A DNA stretch of 64,000 nucleotides from positions 1 to 64,000 of the forward strand of contig NZ_NFHT01000002.1 of NCBI RefSeq assembly GCF_002161445.1, in the 5' to 3' direction. Positions 7,741-15,523 of this stretch are shown here, piece by piece; position 1 is the stretch's first letter; each line of letters opens with the position of its first letter. Origin of the DNA: Alistipes sp. An66. GTDB lineage: Bacteria; Bacteroidota; Bacteroidia; Bacteroidales; Rikenellaceae. Position numbers and translations under genes: made by a program. Below the pieces are notes generated by a model. That model was not told the DNA's origin, made no database searches, and saw nothing but the letters and a program-made list of their open reading frames with translations.

Positions 7741-8483
7741 GAACTTATTTCATAACGATTATGTCACTGTTTTCCCTTTTCGGATGCGGCCATGCGAAGA
7801 CCCCCGAATACCCGTCGGATACGCTTACGACACGCGACGGGACAGAGATCACATTTCATTTCTTCAAACACGCCTCGCTGTCGCTGACCATCGGCGGGAA
7901 GACGATCTACGTCGATCCCGTCGGTTCGAATGCGGATTACGGCTCGCTGCCGAAGGCGGATGTGGTGCTGATCACCCACTCGCATTACGACCATCTGGAC
8001 GTGGCGGCCGTCGATCGGATCCTGACCCCGGACACGGAGATCGTCTGCGACCGGACATCGGCCGAAGCGTTCGAGATGAACTGCCACACGATGCGTCCGG
8101 GAAGCGTGGCCCTGCCGCGCGACTACGTGAAGGTAGAGGCGGTGGCGGCCTACAATACGACGCCGGGACACCTGCAATTCCATCCGAAGGACCGGGAGGA
8201 TTGCGGCTACGTGCTGACGATCGGCGGCACGCGCATCTACCTCTCGGGCGACACGGAGCCGACACCGGAGATGAAGAGCCTGAAAAACATCGATATCGCG
8301 TTTCTGGCGGTGAACCAGCCCTACACGATGACCGTCGACCAGGCTGTCGAGGCGGTGAAGATCCTGCGGCCGGCGATCTTCTACCCCTACCACTACGGGG
8401 AGGTGGAGGAGAAGACCGACATCGAACGTCTGGCCCGCGAGCTGGAAGGCATCACCGAGGTCCGCATCCGGCCGATGGAGTGA
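7737..8483 (+). CDS. metallo-beta-lactamase-fold lipoprotein (UlaG/UPF0173-like hydrolase)
   Basis: Protein of 248 residues. The chosen ATG (7737) overlaps the stop of the upstream gene and gives a lipobox (SLFGC, Cys17). Metal ligands are clear: HSHYDH (His81, His83, Asp85, His86), His145, Asp172 and His219. These predict a binuclear metal site and an exported hydrolase. The nearest described relatives are UlaG (L-ascorbate-6-P lactonase) and UPF0173 hydrolases; most are cytoplasmic, so a lipid-anchored version is notable. Substrate unknown. Coupling to the ConA-like lipoprotein suggests they act together in the periplasm or at the surface. Confidence 0.85.
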   Translation: MRTYFITIMSLFSLFGCGHAKTPEYPSDTLTTRDGTEITFHFFKHASLSLTIGGKTIYVDPVGSNADYGSLPKADVVLITHSHYDHLDVAAVDRILTPDTEIVCDRTSAEAFEMNCHTMRPGSVALPRDYVKVEAVAAYNTTPGHLQFHPKDREDCGYVLTIGGTRIYLSGDTEPTPEMKSLKNIDIAFLAVNQPYTMTVDQAVEAVKILRPAIFYPYHYGEVEEKTDIERLARELEGITEVRIRPME

Positions 8484-8576
8484 CCCGCCGCGAGGTGGCA
8501 GGATGTGCTCCGCGGCAAAAAAGCACACCCTCCACCGACCGGAAGGCATCGGTCCGTCTCGACATGAGCTGTCAAT

Positions 8577-8616
8577 AAAAGCCGGAGGGCCCCCGCATGG
8601 GGGCCCTCCGGCTTTC
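8577..8616. terminator. strong bidirectional terminator
   Basis: A 14-bp perfect stem, GCCGGAGGGCCCCC/GGGGGCCCTCCGGC (8581-8594/8599-8612), with loop GCAT, A4 to the left and T3 to the right. It serves the convergent MBL (+) and HMA (-) genes. Confidence 0.88.
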
Positions 8617-8670
8617 GATAACAACCCTTCGGGGCGGGCAGCGCAAAACTCCCGTCCCGATCCGTTCCGG

Positions 8671-8991
8671 CTATTTTCCGGTGCCGGACTCCCGGACACT
8701 CCTGGGTTCGGCCTTGACTTTGAGCGACGCAAAGCCCTTGACGATGTTCTCGTCGTTGTTCTTCGAGGCGTCGTAAACGACCGTCACCTCCTTTTTCGGC
8801 AGGTCGACCCGCACGTCCTTGATCCCCTTGCCGAGCGACGGCACGTTGTTCATGATCTTCTGCACGCAGTGTTCGCAGTCGATGTCGGTTGCGAAGACCG
8901 TCGTGACGATCTTTTTCTGGGCGGGCTTTGCCGCCGTTGCGATGCCCGCGCCCATCACGAGCGCCAGGCATACCATCAGCAGTTTTTTCAT
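8671..8991 (-). CDS. exported heavy-metal-associated (HMA) domain protein
   Basis: Protein of 106 residues: signal peptide (MKKLLMVCLALVMGAGIATA, about 20 residues), then one HMA ferredoxin-like domain. The metal site is D-C-E-H-C (Cys39, Cys42), a CxxC typical of Cu(I)/Zn(II) chaperones. It is probably a periplasmic metal carrier. It lies 31 bp downstream of the TonB receptor on the same strand and is the last gene of that transcript, ending at the terminator 8577-8616. It would take metal from, or buffer metal for, the receptor. Metal identity is not visible from sequence. Confidence 0.85.
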   Translation of the reverse strand: MKKLLMVCLALVMGAGIATAAKPAQKKIVTTVFATDIDCEHCVQKIMNNVPSLGKGIKDVRVDLPKKEVTVVYDASKNNDENIVKGFASLKVKAEPRSVRESGTGK

Positions 8992-9022
8992 CTATTCCGT
9001 TGTTTTAAGGTAATTTCCTGTT

Positions 9023-11416
9023 TTAATAAATGTTGAGCCGCATACCGATATAAAACTTGCGGCCCATCAGAGGTCCCCAGACGTTCATCGAGTTGAAGGC
9101 CGCCGAGTAGGGATTCTGCGCATTGAGGATCGGATCCTTCTGGATGTAGTCGGCGATGTTCTCGCAGCCGACGTAGAGATCGAACTTGCCCAGCTTGCGG
9201 CTCACCTGTGCGTAGAACATCGGGTAGCGCGGCGAATAATTATCATAATCAGGAAGAAGCGTTCCGGTACCATTATCGACAAAGCGGGGAACGCGGGCCG
9301 GGCCGTTCAACTGGGCCGTGGCATCGAACGTCCAGCGGCGGAACTTCGTGGCATACTGGATGTTGAGCAGCGTCTTGTACTGGCTGACCAGCGGCCGTTC
9401 GACCCGTGCCGACGTGCCGTCCGCCCGGCGGATGGTCATCTCGCTGTCCGTGTAGCGGAACGTGGCGAAGATGTCGAGCCGCTCGACGGGCGACCACGAG
9501 AAGTCGATCTGATAGGTATCGGTGTAGGAACGCCCGTCGGTGTTGTAGAAGACGAGCTGCTCGGCATACATCTCCTGATCGGCGACCACCGAGTTGTAGA
9601 ACTGCGTGCGGAAGTAGTCGACGCTGATCGTCGCGTCGCCCGGCTCCACGAGTCCGAAGGTCTGGGTGAGGCTTCCGCCGAAGGTGAGGGCCTTCTCCAT
9701 GCGGTCGATGTCGGCGAAGCGCCCGTCGACGGGCAGCCCGTCGCGGAAGGTCACGGGACGGATGGCGCGGCCCGTAGCCAGCACGCCGATGTTGTCCGTG
9801 ATAAGGTTCGTCATGCGGTATCCCAGCCCGGCCGAGGCACGGAAGGTGGTCGAGGGGGTGATGTTCCATTTCAGATGGCCGCGGGGCGTGACGAAGAAGC
9901 GGTCGCACCAGTCGTTGTAGTCGCCGCGGATGCCCGCCACGATCGAAAACTTCTCCTTGACGGCATAGGTGTACTCGGCATAGGCGCCGGCTTCGCGCTC
10001 GTTGCGGTCGAGGTCGAAATCGCCCTCCTGTAAATCCGCGATCCAGGGCGTGCGGTTCAGCAGCCCCTCACGGTAATAGTCCAGATGGGCCTGGACGCCG
10101 AAGATCAGCGACGAGCGGTAGGTGAAGTAGTGGTTGTACATCAGGTTCAGCGCCACGGAGTTCTGGCTTCCGTCGTAATCGTTCAGCCCGAAGTAGGCGT
10201 CCTCGCCGAAATGGTCGTAATCGGCCACGAAGGCGAGGTTCGAACGCATCTCGTCCTGCTCGTCGGCGTCGTAGACGGCCGGTCCCACGGGCATGCCGAC
10301 CTTGAAGTAGGCGTTGGCGTTGCGGTTGCGGATGTGCGACCCGTAGAGGGGCATTTTCTCATCGGTCTGCGTCCAGTCCCAGTCGTCGCGCATGGCGTCG
10401 CGCATGTCCGCCGTGTTCTTGTAGCCGAGCATGCCGCCGAGACGGTTCTCCTGCACGAACTTCCATCCCCAGCGGATCTGCGTGCCGTTGTCGGCGGCAT
10501 AGAGCCACTTGTTCGCCACGTTGATCTGGTCCGAGAGGGGCAGGTCGCGGAACCCGTCGTCGTTGTGGTCCATCCGGCGCACGTCGGTGTCCATCGAGCC
10601 GTGGAGCAGGACGACGCTCGTGAGTTTCTTGTCCTTCGTCACGGGGAATGCCGACGAGAGGTTCACCTCGGGGCGCAGTTCGTCGTCGAGGTAGAGGTTC
10701 AGGAAGAGCCGCTCCTCATCGGTAGGCTTGCGGTGTTCGAGGTTGATCTGCCCGGTGATGGCCTCATGCCCGGCGGTGACGGAGGCGACGCCCTTCGAGA
10801 CCTGGATCGAGTTGAGCCACATGCCGGGCGTATAGCTCAACCCGTAGGGGGCGCTCAATCCGTGCATGATCGGGCGGTTCTCGTCGAGGATCTGGGTGTA
10901 GGTTCCGGCCAGCCCGAGCATCTTGATCTGCCGGGCTCCGGAGATGGCGTCGCTGTACCCGACGGTTACCGACGCGGAGTTTTCGAACGATTCGGCGAGG
11001 TTGCAGCAGGCCATCTTGCAGAGGCCCGCGAAGGAGATCATCTCGCCCTTCATGATTCCGTCGCGCTTGACGAAGTTGCCCTGGAGGTTGCCCTCGACGA
11101 CGACATCCTCCAACGCGACGCCTTCGGCGCGGAGGGCGAATTCGAGACGTTCGGCGCCGGTCTCGACGCGGATCGTGTCGTTGACATAACCGAGGTACGA
11201 CGCCACGAGACGGTCATACCCCCTGACGCGGTGGAGCAGGAAGGCCCCTTCGGCATCGGTGCTTGCGCCGATGGTCGTGCCGGCCCAGTAGACCGAGGCA
11301 CCGACGAGCGGCTGGTTGTCGGCATCGCGCACCACGCCGCGCAGGTCCTGGGCACGGGAGCTTCCGAGCCCCAGCAGGATGGCGCAGAACGCCATCATAC
11401 AATGCAGTTTTTCCAT
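9023..11416 (-). CDS. TonB-dependent outer-membrane receptor, putative metal/metallophore importer
   Basis: Protein of 797 residues from the ATG at 11416, which gives a proper signal peptide (MEKLHCMMAFCAILLGLGSSRAQ region). A carboxypeptidase-regulatory-like beta-sandwich follows (about 25-105), then a plug domain (about 110-230; SGARQIKMLGLAG) and a 22-strand barrel ending in an aromatic-poor RLNIY. The length is that of metal/siderophore-type receptors, much shorter than SusC. The plug carries a CKMACC cluster (about residue 130) that could touch a thiophilic metal. Neighbours (HMA protein, Fur-family repressor, Cys-rich exported protein) support Cu/Zn/Ni-type metal import. Substrate is inference. 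Confidence 0.88.
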   Translation of the reverse strand: MEKLHCMMAFCAILLGLGSSRAQDLRGVVRDADNQPLVGASVYWAGTTIGASTDAEGAFLLHRVRGYDRLVASYLGYVNDTIRVETGAERLEFALRAEGVALEDVVVEGNLQGNFVKRDGIMKGEMISFAGLCKMACCNLAESFENSASVTVGYSDAISGARQIKMLGLAGTYTQILDENRPIMHGLSAPYGLSYTPGMWLNSIQVSKGVASVTAGHEAITGQINLEHRKPTDEERLFLNLYLDDELRPEVNLSSAFPVTKDKKLTSVVLLHGSMDTDVRRMDHNDDGFRDLPLSDQINVANKWLYAADNGTQIRWGWKFVQENRLGGMLGYKNTADMRDAMRDDWDWTQTDEKMPLYGSHIRNRNANAYFKVGMPVGPAVYDADEQDEMRSNLAFVADYDHFGEDAYFGLNDYDGSQNSVALNLMYNHYFTYRSSLIFGVQAHLDYYREGLLNRTPWIADLQEGDFDLDRNEREAGAYAEYTYAVKEKFSIVAGIRGDYNDWCDRFFVTPRGHLKWNITPSTTFRASAGLGYRMTNLITDNIGVLATGRAIRPVTFRDGLPVDGRFADIDRMEKALTFGGSLTQTFGLVEPGDATISVDYFRTQFYNSVVADQEMYAEQLVFYNTDGRSYTDTYQIDFSWSPVERLDIFATFRYTDSEMTIRRADGTSARVERPLVSQYKTLLNIQYATKFRRWTFDATAQLNGPARVPRFVDNGTGTLLPDYDNYSPRYPMFYAQVSRKLGKFDLYVGCENIADYIQKDPILNAQNPYSAAFNSMNVWGPLMGRKFYIGMRLNIY

Positions 11417-11441
11417 GAAATGTTCGGTTTTGTTTCGCCGG

Positions 11442-11449
11442 CAAAGATA
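11442..11449 (-). promoter_or_regulatory. -7 element of the TonB receptor gene
   Basis: Minus-strand TATCTTTG (11449-11442), 26 bp before the receptor ATG. No good -33 lies 19-21 bp upstream; that region is occupied by the TTGCAA dyad at 11461-11477, as expected for a repressed promoter. Confidence 0.65.
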
Positions 11450-11460
11450 ACGCACCGCAA

Positions 11461-11477
11461 TTGCAACCCGATTGCAA
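11461..11477. promoter_or_regulatory. candidate operator TTGCAA-N5-TTGCAA
   Basis: Two copies of the self-complementary hexamer TTGCAA lie 11 bp apart, forming a 17-bp dyad on one face of the helix. A GCAATTGC half-site overlaps its left edge. It sits over the -33 region of the receptor promoter, directly behind the Fur-family gene, whose product is the natural candidate to bind it. Binding is inferred. Confidence 0.5.
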
Positions 11478-11501
11478 AAGCGCATGGTGGAATCCGAAGA
11501 T

Positions 11502-11924
11502 TCAGTTCTTTGAGCGGCAGGCGGGACAACGTCCCTTGACCAGATAGTTGATTTCCCGGACTTCATATCCAGCGGGATAATGAATCACGGGGACATGGAC
11601 ATCGTCCAGGCAGAAAGTCTTCCCGCAGACCTCGCAATGGAAATGGCAGTGCAGCTCCTCGATCCGACATGCGTGATCGTTGTGACAGAGGCAATACTTC
11701 GTGGCGCCGCTGCCGTCCTCGACGACATGCAGCAGATGGTGCTCGGCAAAGAGAGCCAGCGATCGGAAGATCGAGGATTTGTCGAGCGTATCGGCTTCCG
11801 TTTCGAGGTCGGCGAGACTGAACGTATGCTCGAAGCGTTCCATGACTTCGAGCAAGAGGATACGGACGGCCGTCGGACGAATACCGTGCTTCAAAAGAAT
11901 TGCTTCACAGTGGCTGCTGTTCAT
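11502..11924 (-). CDS. Fur-family metal-responsive transcriptional repressor
   Basis: Protein of 140 residues from the ATG at 11924 (MNSSHCEAILLKHGIRPTAVR, the usual start of the Fur winged helix). The DNA-binding domain covers about 1-75. The dimerisation domain has the HCHFHCEVCGKTFC motif and the two CxxC pairs of a structural zinc site (Cys97/100 and Cys133/136). The pattern is closest to the Zur-like Fur proteins of Bacteroidetes; Fur, PerR or Nur specificity cannot be excluded. It lies between the Cys-rich protein and the TonB receptor on the same strand and probably controls the receptor through the dyad at 11461-11477. Confidence 0.88.
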   Translation of the reverse strand: MNSSHCEAILLKHGIRPTAVRILLLEVMERFEHTFSLADLETEADTLDKSSIFRSLALFAEHHLLHVVEDGSGATKYCLCHNDHACRIEELHCHFHCEVCGKTFCLDDVHVPVIHYPAGYEVREINYLVKGRCPACRSKN

Positions 11925-12054
11925 TTTGTCCAGAAGAGCGACCGTATGCAACCGGTCATTCAACGAAAACAAGGGCGAGATACAAAACGGGGGAAGGCTC
12001 CATTCAGACCCCGCCACAGCGGGGCAAGCAAAGGTTTCGGAGCGGCCCGGAACG

Positions 12055-12582
12055 CTACGCCAGAGCCGGCGGGGCTCTCAACCCCCGGATCGACAGAACA
12101 ACGTCCTGCGGAAGCGGCTGTTTGCGCAGGATTTCGTTTCCGGATGAGACAGCAAAAGAGAGGGGCTGAACGCATTCGGCCGCCATCGAGGGCGGGAGCT
12201 CCGCGACGATGCAACGGACGTATTTCTCGCTGTCGTCGGAGTGCGACGCCGTGTAGAGATTGATTTCGATGGAGTGGAGATCACACCCGCAGCAGGCACG
12301 CAGCGCACACCCGGGGCAAACGTCGCAACAGGCCTCCGGTTCCTCCGTGCGATCCTCCACCGTGCGGCTTTCCGCCCCGGAGACAGCGTTGTTTTTCCAC
12401 GAAGTCTCCGCTCCGGACACCATTCCGGTCTCCGGCCCGGCATGGCAGTGCCCGGTGCAGAGATGCGCAACCGGGGCCTTCATGCCCGGACACTTGCAGG
12501 TCAACGACGCCAGCGCCGTCCCGACCGTAGCCGAGAGGTAGAGTGCACAGAGCACCAGAGCTATGCAGCGTTTCCACGTCAT
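12055..12582 (-). CDS. cysteine-rich exported protein, unknown function
   Basis: Protein of 175 residues from the ATG at 12582, which overlaps the stop of the PqqD-like gene (ATGA). A signal peptide (about 1-26, MTWKRCIALVLCALYLSATV) is followed by 13 cysteines: Cys29/31/42/46 with a GHCH motif, then a dense block at 85-100 (CC, CxxC, CC, CxC) and Cys124/137. The mature protein looks like a metal-binding or heavily disulphide-bonded periplasmic protein. GHC, CC and PP (130-131) recall the small HYC_CC_PP proteins found near metal TonB receptors in Bacteroidetes, but similarity is weak. It is upstream of the Fur gene. Function unknown. Confidence 0.7.
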   Translation of the reverse strand: MTWKRCIALVLCALYLSATVGTALASLTCKCPGMKAPVAHLCTGHCHAGPETGMVSGAETSWKNNAVSGAESRTVEDRTEEPEACCDVCPGCALRACCGCDLHSIEINLYTASHSDDSEKYVRCIVAELPPSMAAECVQPLSFAVSSGNEILRKQPLPQDVVLSIRGLRAPPALA

Positions 12583-12848
12583 GGTTCGATGATTCCGCAG
12601 TCCGTCAGCCGTTCGATCCATTGCCGGGCGTCGTCGCACGCGACATCGGGCGCGACGTCGTAGCGTGCCATGAGGAGCCGTGCGGCCTCTTCGGGCGAGA
12701 AATCCCGCCCCTGCAACTCCTCCCACAGGTAGAGCGCCGAGGCATTGAGTGCAAGGATCCGCGTGAGACCGGCACCCTCGGGTGCGGGAACCACGACGAC
12801 GTGTTCCCCGGCCAGTTCGCGCACGCTGTATTCCCGACGTATTCTCAT
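12579..12848 (-). CDS. PqqD-like (RiPP recognition element) protein
   Basis: Protein of 89 residues from the ATG at 12848. It has the PqqD winged-helix pattern: REYSVRELAGEHVVVVP strands, LNASALYLWEELQG and EEAARLLMARYDV helices, then a helix ending ERLTDCGII. PqqD proteins bind leader peptides and hand them to a radical-SAM maturase. No radical-SAM or other maturation enzyme is adjacent. The stop codon overlaps the start of the Cys-rich exported protein, so the two are coupled. Promoter TTTG-N21-TATTTTTG lies upstream, back to back with recQ. Family call is good; role here is open. Confidence 0.75.
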   Translation of the reverse strand: MRIRREYSVRELAGEHVVVVPAPEGAGLTRILALNASALYLWEELQGRDFSPEEAARLLMARYDVAPDVACDDARQWIERLTDCGIIEP

Positions 12849-12870
12849 GATCCGAATGCTGCGGTCGGTG

Positions 12871-12903
12871 CAAAAATAGGAAAAATTCTCCGAACCGCCC
12901 AAA
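12871..12903 (-). promoter_or_regulatory. promoter of the PqqD-like operon
   Basis: Minus strand: -33 TTTG (12903-12900), 21-bp spacer, -7 TATTTTTG (12878-12871), 23 bp before the ATG at 12848. Confidence 0.78.
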
Positions 12904-12909
12904 TTTTCC

Positions 12910-12917
12910 TACCTTTG
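12910..12917 (+). promoter_or_regulatory. recQ -7 element, leaderless arrangement
   Basis: TACCTTTG ends at 12917 and the ATG of recQ is at 12923. With the normal 4-8 bp gap to the start site, transcription would begin at or next to the ATG. The -33 is poor. Confidence 0.6.
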
Positions 12918-12922
12918 TGGAT

Positions 12923-14890
12923 ATGGAATCCGCAAACGGGCATATTTACGAGGTGCTGCGCCGCTGGTGGGGCTTCACGACGTTCCGCTCCACGCAGGAG
13001 GAGATCATCCGCGCGGTGCTCGACGGACGCGACACGCTGGCGCTGATGCCGACCGGCGGCGGGAAGTCGCTGACCTACCAGGTCCCGACGATGGCCCGCG
13101 ACGGGTTGTGCATCGTCGTCACGCCGCTCATCGCCCTGATGAAAGACCAGGTCGACCGGCTGCGGCGGCTCGGCATCCGGGCCACGGCAATCCACTCGGG
13201 GCTCTCGACGCGGCAGATCGACATCGCACTGGACAACTGCGTCTACGGCGACGTGAAGTTCCTCTACGTGGCGCCCGAGCGGCTGGCGACCGAAGCCTTC
13301 CGGCTGCGGGTCGTGCGGATGAACGTCTCGCTGATCGCCGTCGACGAGGCGCACTGCATCTCGCAGTGGGGCTACGACTTCCGGCCCTCGTACCTGCGGA
13401 TCGCGGAGCTGCGCGAACGCCTGCCGGGGGTTCCGGTGCTGGCGCTCACGGCCTCGGCGACGCAGCCCGTGGCCGAGGACATCATGCGTCACCTGAAATT
13501 CCCCGAGCCGCACATCGTGCGGAGCAGTTTCGCCCGGCCCAACCTCTCATACAGCGTCCGCCGCACGGACGACAAGGAGGGTCAGCTGCTGCGCCTGCTG
13601 CACAACGTCCCCGGATCGGGAATCGTCTACACGCGGACGCGCGACGGCGCCGAACAACTCGCGGAGTTTCTGCGCACGGAGGGGGTTCCGGCGGCAGCCT
13701 ACCACGGCGGACTGGGACATGCCGAGCGCGCGCTGCGTCAGGAGGAGTGGCTCGCAGGCAAGGTGCGGGTGATGGCGGCGACGAACGCCTTCGGCATGGG
13801 GATCGACAAGCCCGACGTGCGGTTCGTGGTGCACTACACGATGTGCGACTCGCTGGAAAACTACTATCAGGAGGCGGGGCGCGCCGGGCGCGACGGAAAA
13901 CGGGCCTATGCGCTGCTGCTGGTGGCCTCCGACGACGAGGGGCGCATCGTGCGGCGCTTCGAACAGGAGTTCCCGCCGCTGGACCGGATCAAGGAGATCT
14001 ACGAACGGATCTGCTCCTACCTGCAAATCGGAATCGGCGAAGGGGGCGAGAATGCCTACCTGTTCAACCTTTCGGACTTCTGCGCCCGCGAGCACCTCTA
14101 TCCGGGGAGCGTGCAGAGCGCCCTGAAACTGCTCCAACAGAATGGCTACATGACGCTCACCGACGCACAGGACAATCCGGCGCGGGTGATGTTCTGCGTG
14201 AGCCGCGACGAGCTCTACAAGCTGCGCGTGAAACGCGACGACCTGGACCACTTCATCCGCACGCTGCTGCGGCTCTACAACGGCGTTTTCTCCGATTTCC
14301 GCCCCATCGACGAAGGAGAACTCGCAACGTGGAGCGGCTACTCGGTGGAGCGTGTGAAGGAGCTGCTCAAACAGCTCTGGCAGCTGCGCGTGATCCGCTA
14401 CATCCCGTCGAACCGCTCGCCGATCCTCTTCATGAACGAGGAGCGGCTGCCGCGCGCCGACCTCTACATTGCGCCGGAGACCTACCGCCGACGTCAGGAG
14501 CTGATGCGCGAGCGCTTCGAGCGGATGCTCGCCTACGCCGCCAACGAGGAGGAGTGCCGGAGTACGGTGCTGGAACGCTACTTCGGGAGCGAGACGCCGA
14601 CACCGTGCGGGATCTGCGACGTGTGCCTGGCCCGGAAACGGGCCGCACGGGCGGCAGAACATGCGTCGGATGCGGCCCCGCAGCCGGCGGAAGCCGCCCC
14701 GAAGAAGGAATCCGACCTCGACCTCCGGAATACGGTGCTGCGGCGTCTGGCCGCCTCGCCGGCCGATCCGCGGGAACTTGCCGCCGGATGTTCCTGTACG
14801 CCGGAACGGCTGGCCCGCGTCGTCCGCGAATTGCTCGAAGAGGGCAAAATCGTCGGCGACAAGGGCGGGATATTGAAAATTATTCCGTAA
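12923..14890 (+). CDS. recQ: ATP-dependent DNA helicase RecQ
   Basis: Protein of 655 residues. Helicase motifs: GFTTFRSTQEEII (motif 0), TGGGKSLTYQ (Walker A), VDEAHCISQWG (Walker B and RecQ aromatic loop), LTASAT, then GIVYTR and AFGMGIDKPDVRFV/QEAGRAGRDG in the second RecA domain. A zinc-binding RQC region carries CR...CGICDVC (about 550-570), and a winged-helix tail ends the protein. It unwinds recombination and stalled-fork intermediates. ATG 12923 is preferred to the GTG two codons upstream, which lies inside the -7 box. It is followed 24 bp later by a 3'-5' exonuclease gene on the same strand, a pairing that recalls the WRN protein. Confidence 0.96.
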   Translation: MESANGHIYEVLRRWWGFTTFRSTQEEIIRAVLDGRDTLALMPTGGGKSLTYQVPTMARDGLCIVVTPLIALMKDQVDRLRRLGIRATAIHSGLSTRQIDIALDNCVYGDVKFLYVAPERLATEAFRLRVVRMNVSLIAVDEAHCISQWGYDFRPSYLRIAELRERLPGVPVLALTASATQPVAEDIMRHLKFPEPHIVRSSFARPNLSYSVRRTDDKEGQLLRLLHNVPGSGIVYTRTRDGAEQLAEFLRTEGVPAAAYHGGLGHAERALRQEEWLAGKVRVMAATNAFGMGIDKPDVRFVVHYTMCDSLENYYQEAGRAGRDGKRAYALLLVASDDEGRIVRRFEQEFPPLDRIKEIYERICSYLQIGIGEGGENAYLFNLSDFCAREHLYPGSVQSALKLLQQNGYMTLTDAQDNPARVMFCVSRDELYKLRVKRDDLDHFIRTLLRLYNGVFSDFRPIDEGELATWSGYSVERVKELLKQLWQLRVIRYIPSNRSPILFMNEERLPRADLYIAPETYRRRQELMRERFERMLAYAANEEECRSTVLERYFGSETPTPCGICDVCLARKRAARAAEHASDAAPQPAEAAPKKESDLDLRNTVLRRLAASPADPRELAAGCSCTPERLARVVRELLEEGKIVGDKGGILKIIP

Positions 14891-14914
14891 TTTTGCAGGA
14901 ACATTCACATCGGG

Positions 14915-15523
14915 ATGACCACAGTCAACAACTTTACGGACAAAATCAGCAACGAAGAGGCGGCCGCTCTGCCGGCCATCGAGTTCGGGGGCGAAATCCG
15001 CATCGTCGACCACGAGCGCGACATCGCCGAGGCCTGCAAGGCCCTCGCGTCGGAGCCCGTCATCGGATTCGACACCGAAACCCGCCCGTCGTTCCGTCCG
15101 GGAGTTACGTTCCGCGTGTCGTTGCTGCAACTCTCGACGCCGACGGTCTGCTTCCTGTTCCGGCTGAACCGGATCCCGCTGGGGCGCCCGATCCTGCGGC
15201 TGCTCGAAGATCCGAAGATCCGGAAAATCGGTGCGGACGTCGCCGGCGACCTCCGGTCGCTGCGCCAGATCCGGCACTTCCGCGACGCGGGGTTCGTCGA
15301 CCTGCAAGCCATCGCCCCGCAATGGGGCATCGAAGAGAAGAGCCTGCGCAAACTCTCGGCCATCGTGCTGGGACAACGCGTCTCGAAGGCCCAGCGATTG
15401 AGCAACTGGGAGGCCGCGACGCTCACCGACAAGCAGCAGCTCTACGCCGCGACGGATGCCTGGGTCTGCATCCGCATCTACGAACGCCTGCTCCGCACCC
15501 CGCAAAAACCGCTACGCCCATGA
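14915..15523 (+). CDS. DEDDy-type 3'-5' exonuclease (RNase D/WRN-exo-like)
   Basis: Protein of 202 residues made of one exonuclease domain. The four acidic residues and the tyrosine are visible: Asp53 and Glu55 (GFDTET), Asp112 (ADVAGDLRSL) and Tyr177-x3-Asp181 (YAATDAW). The lack of an HRDC domain and the short length fit the WRN-exonuclease-like group rather than RNase D itself. It lies between recQ and rlmI, 24 bp after recQ and overlapping the next ATG (ATGA), so all three are probably one transcript. Substrate could be DNA ends made by RecQ or structured RNA; DNA is favoured only by context. Confidence 0.9.
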   Translation: MTTVNNFTDKISNEEAAALPAIEFGGEIRIVDHERDIAEACKALASEPVIGFDTETRPSFRPGVTFRVSLLQLSTPTVCFLFRLNRIPLGRPILRLLEDPKIRKIGADVAGDLRSLRQIRHFRDAGFVDLQAIAPQWGIEEKSLRKLSAIVLGQRVSKAQRLSNWEAATLTDKQQLYAATDAWVCIRIYERLLRTPQKPLRP

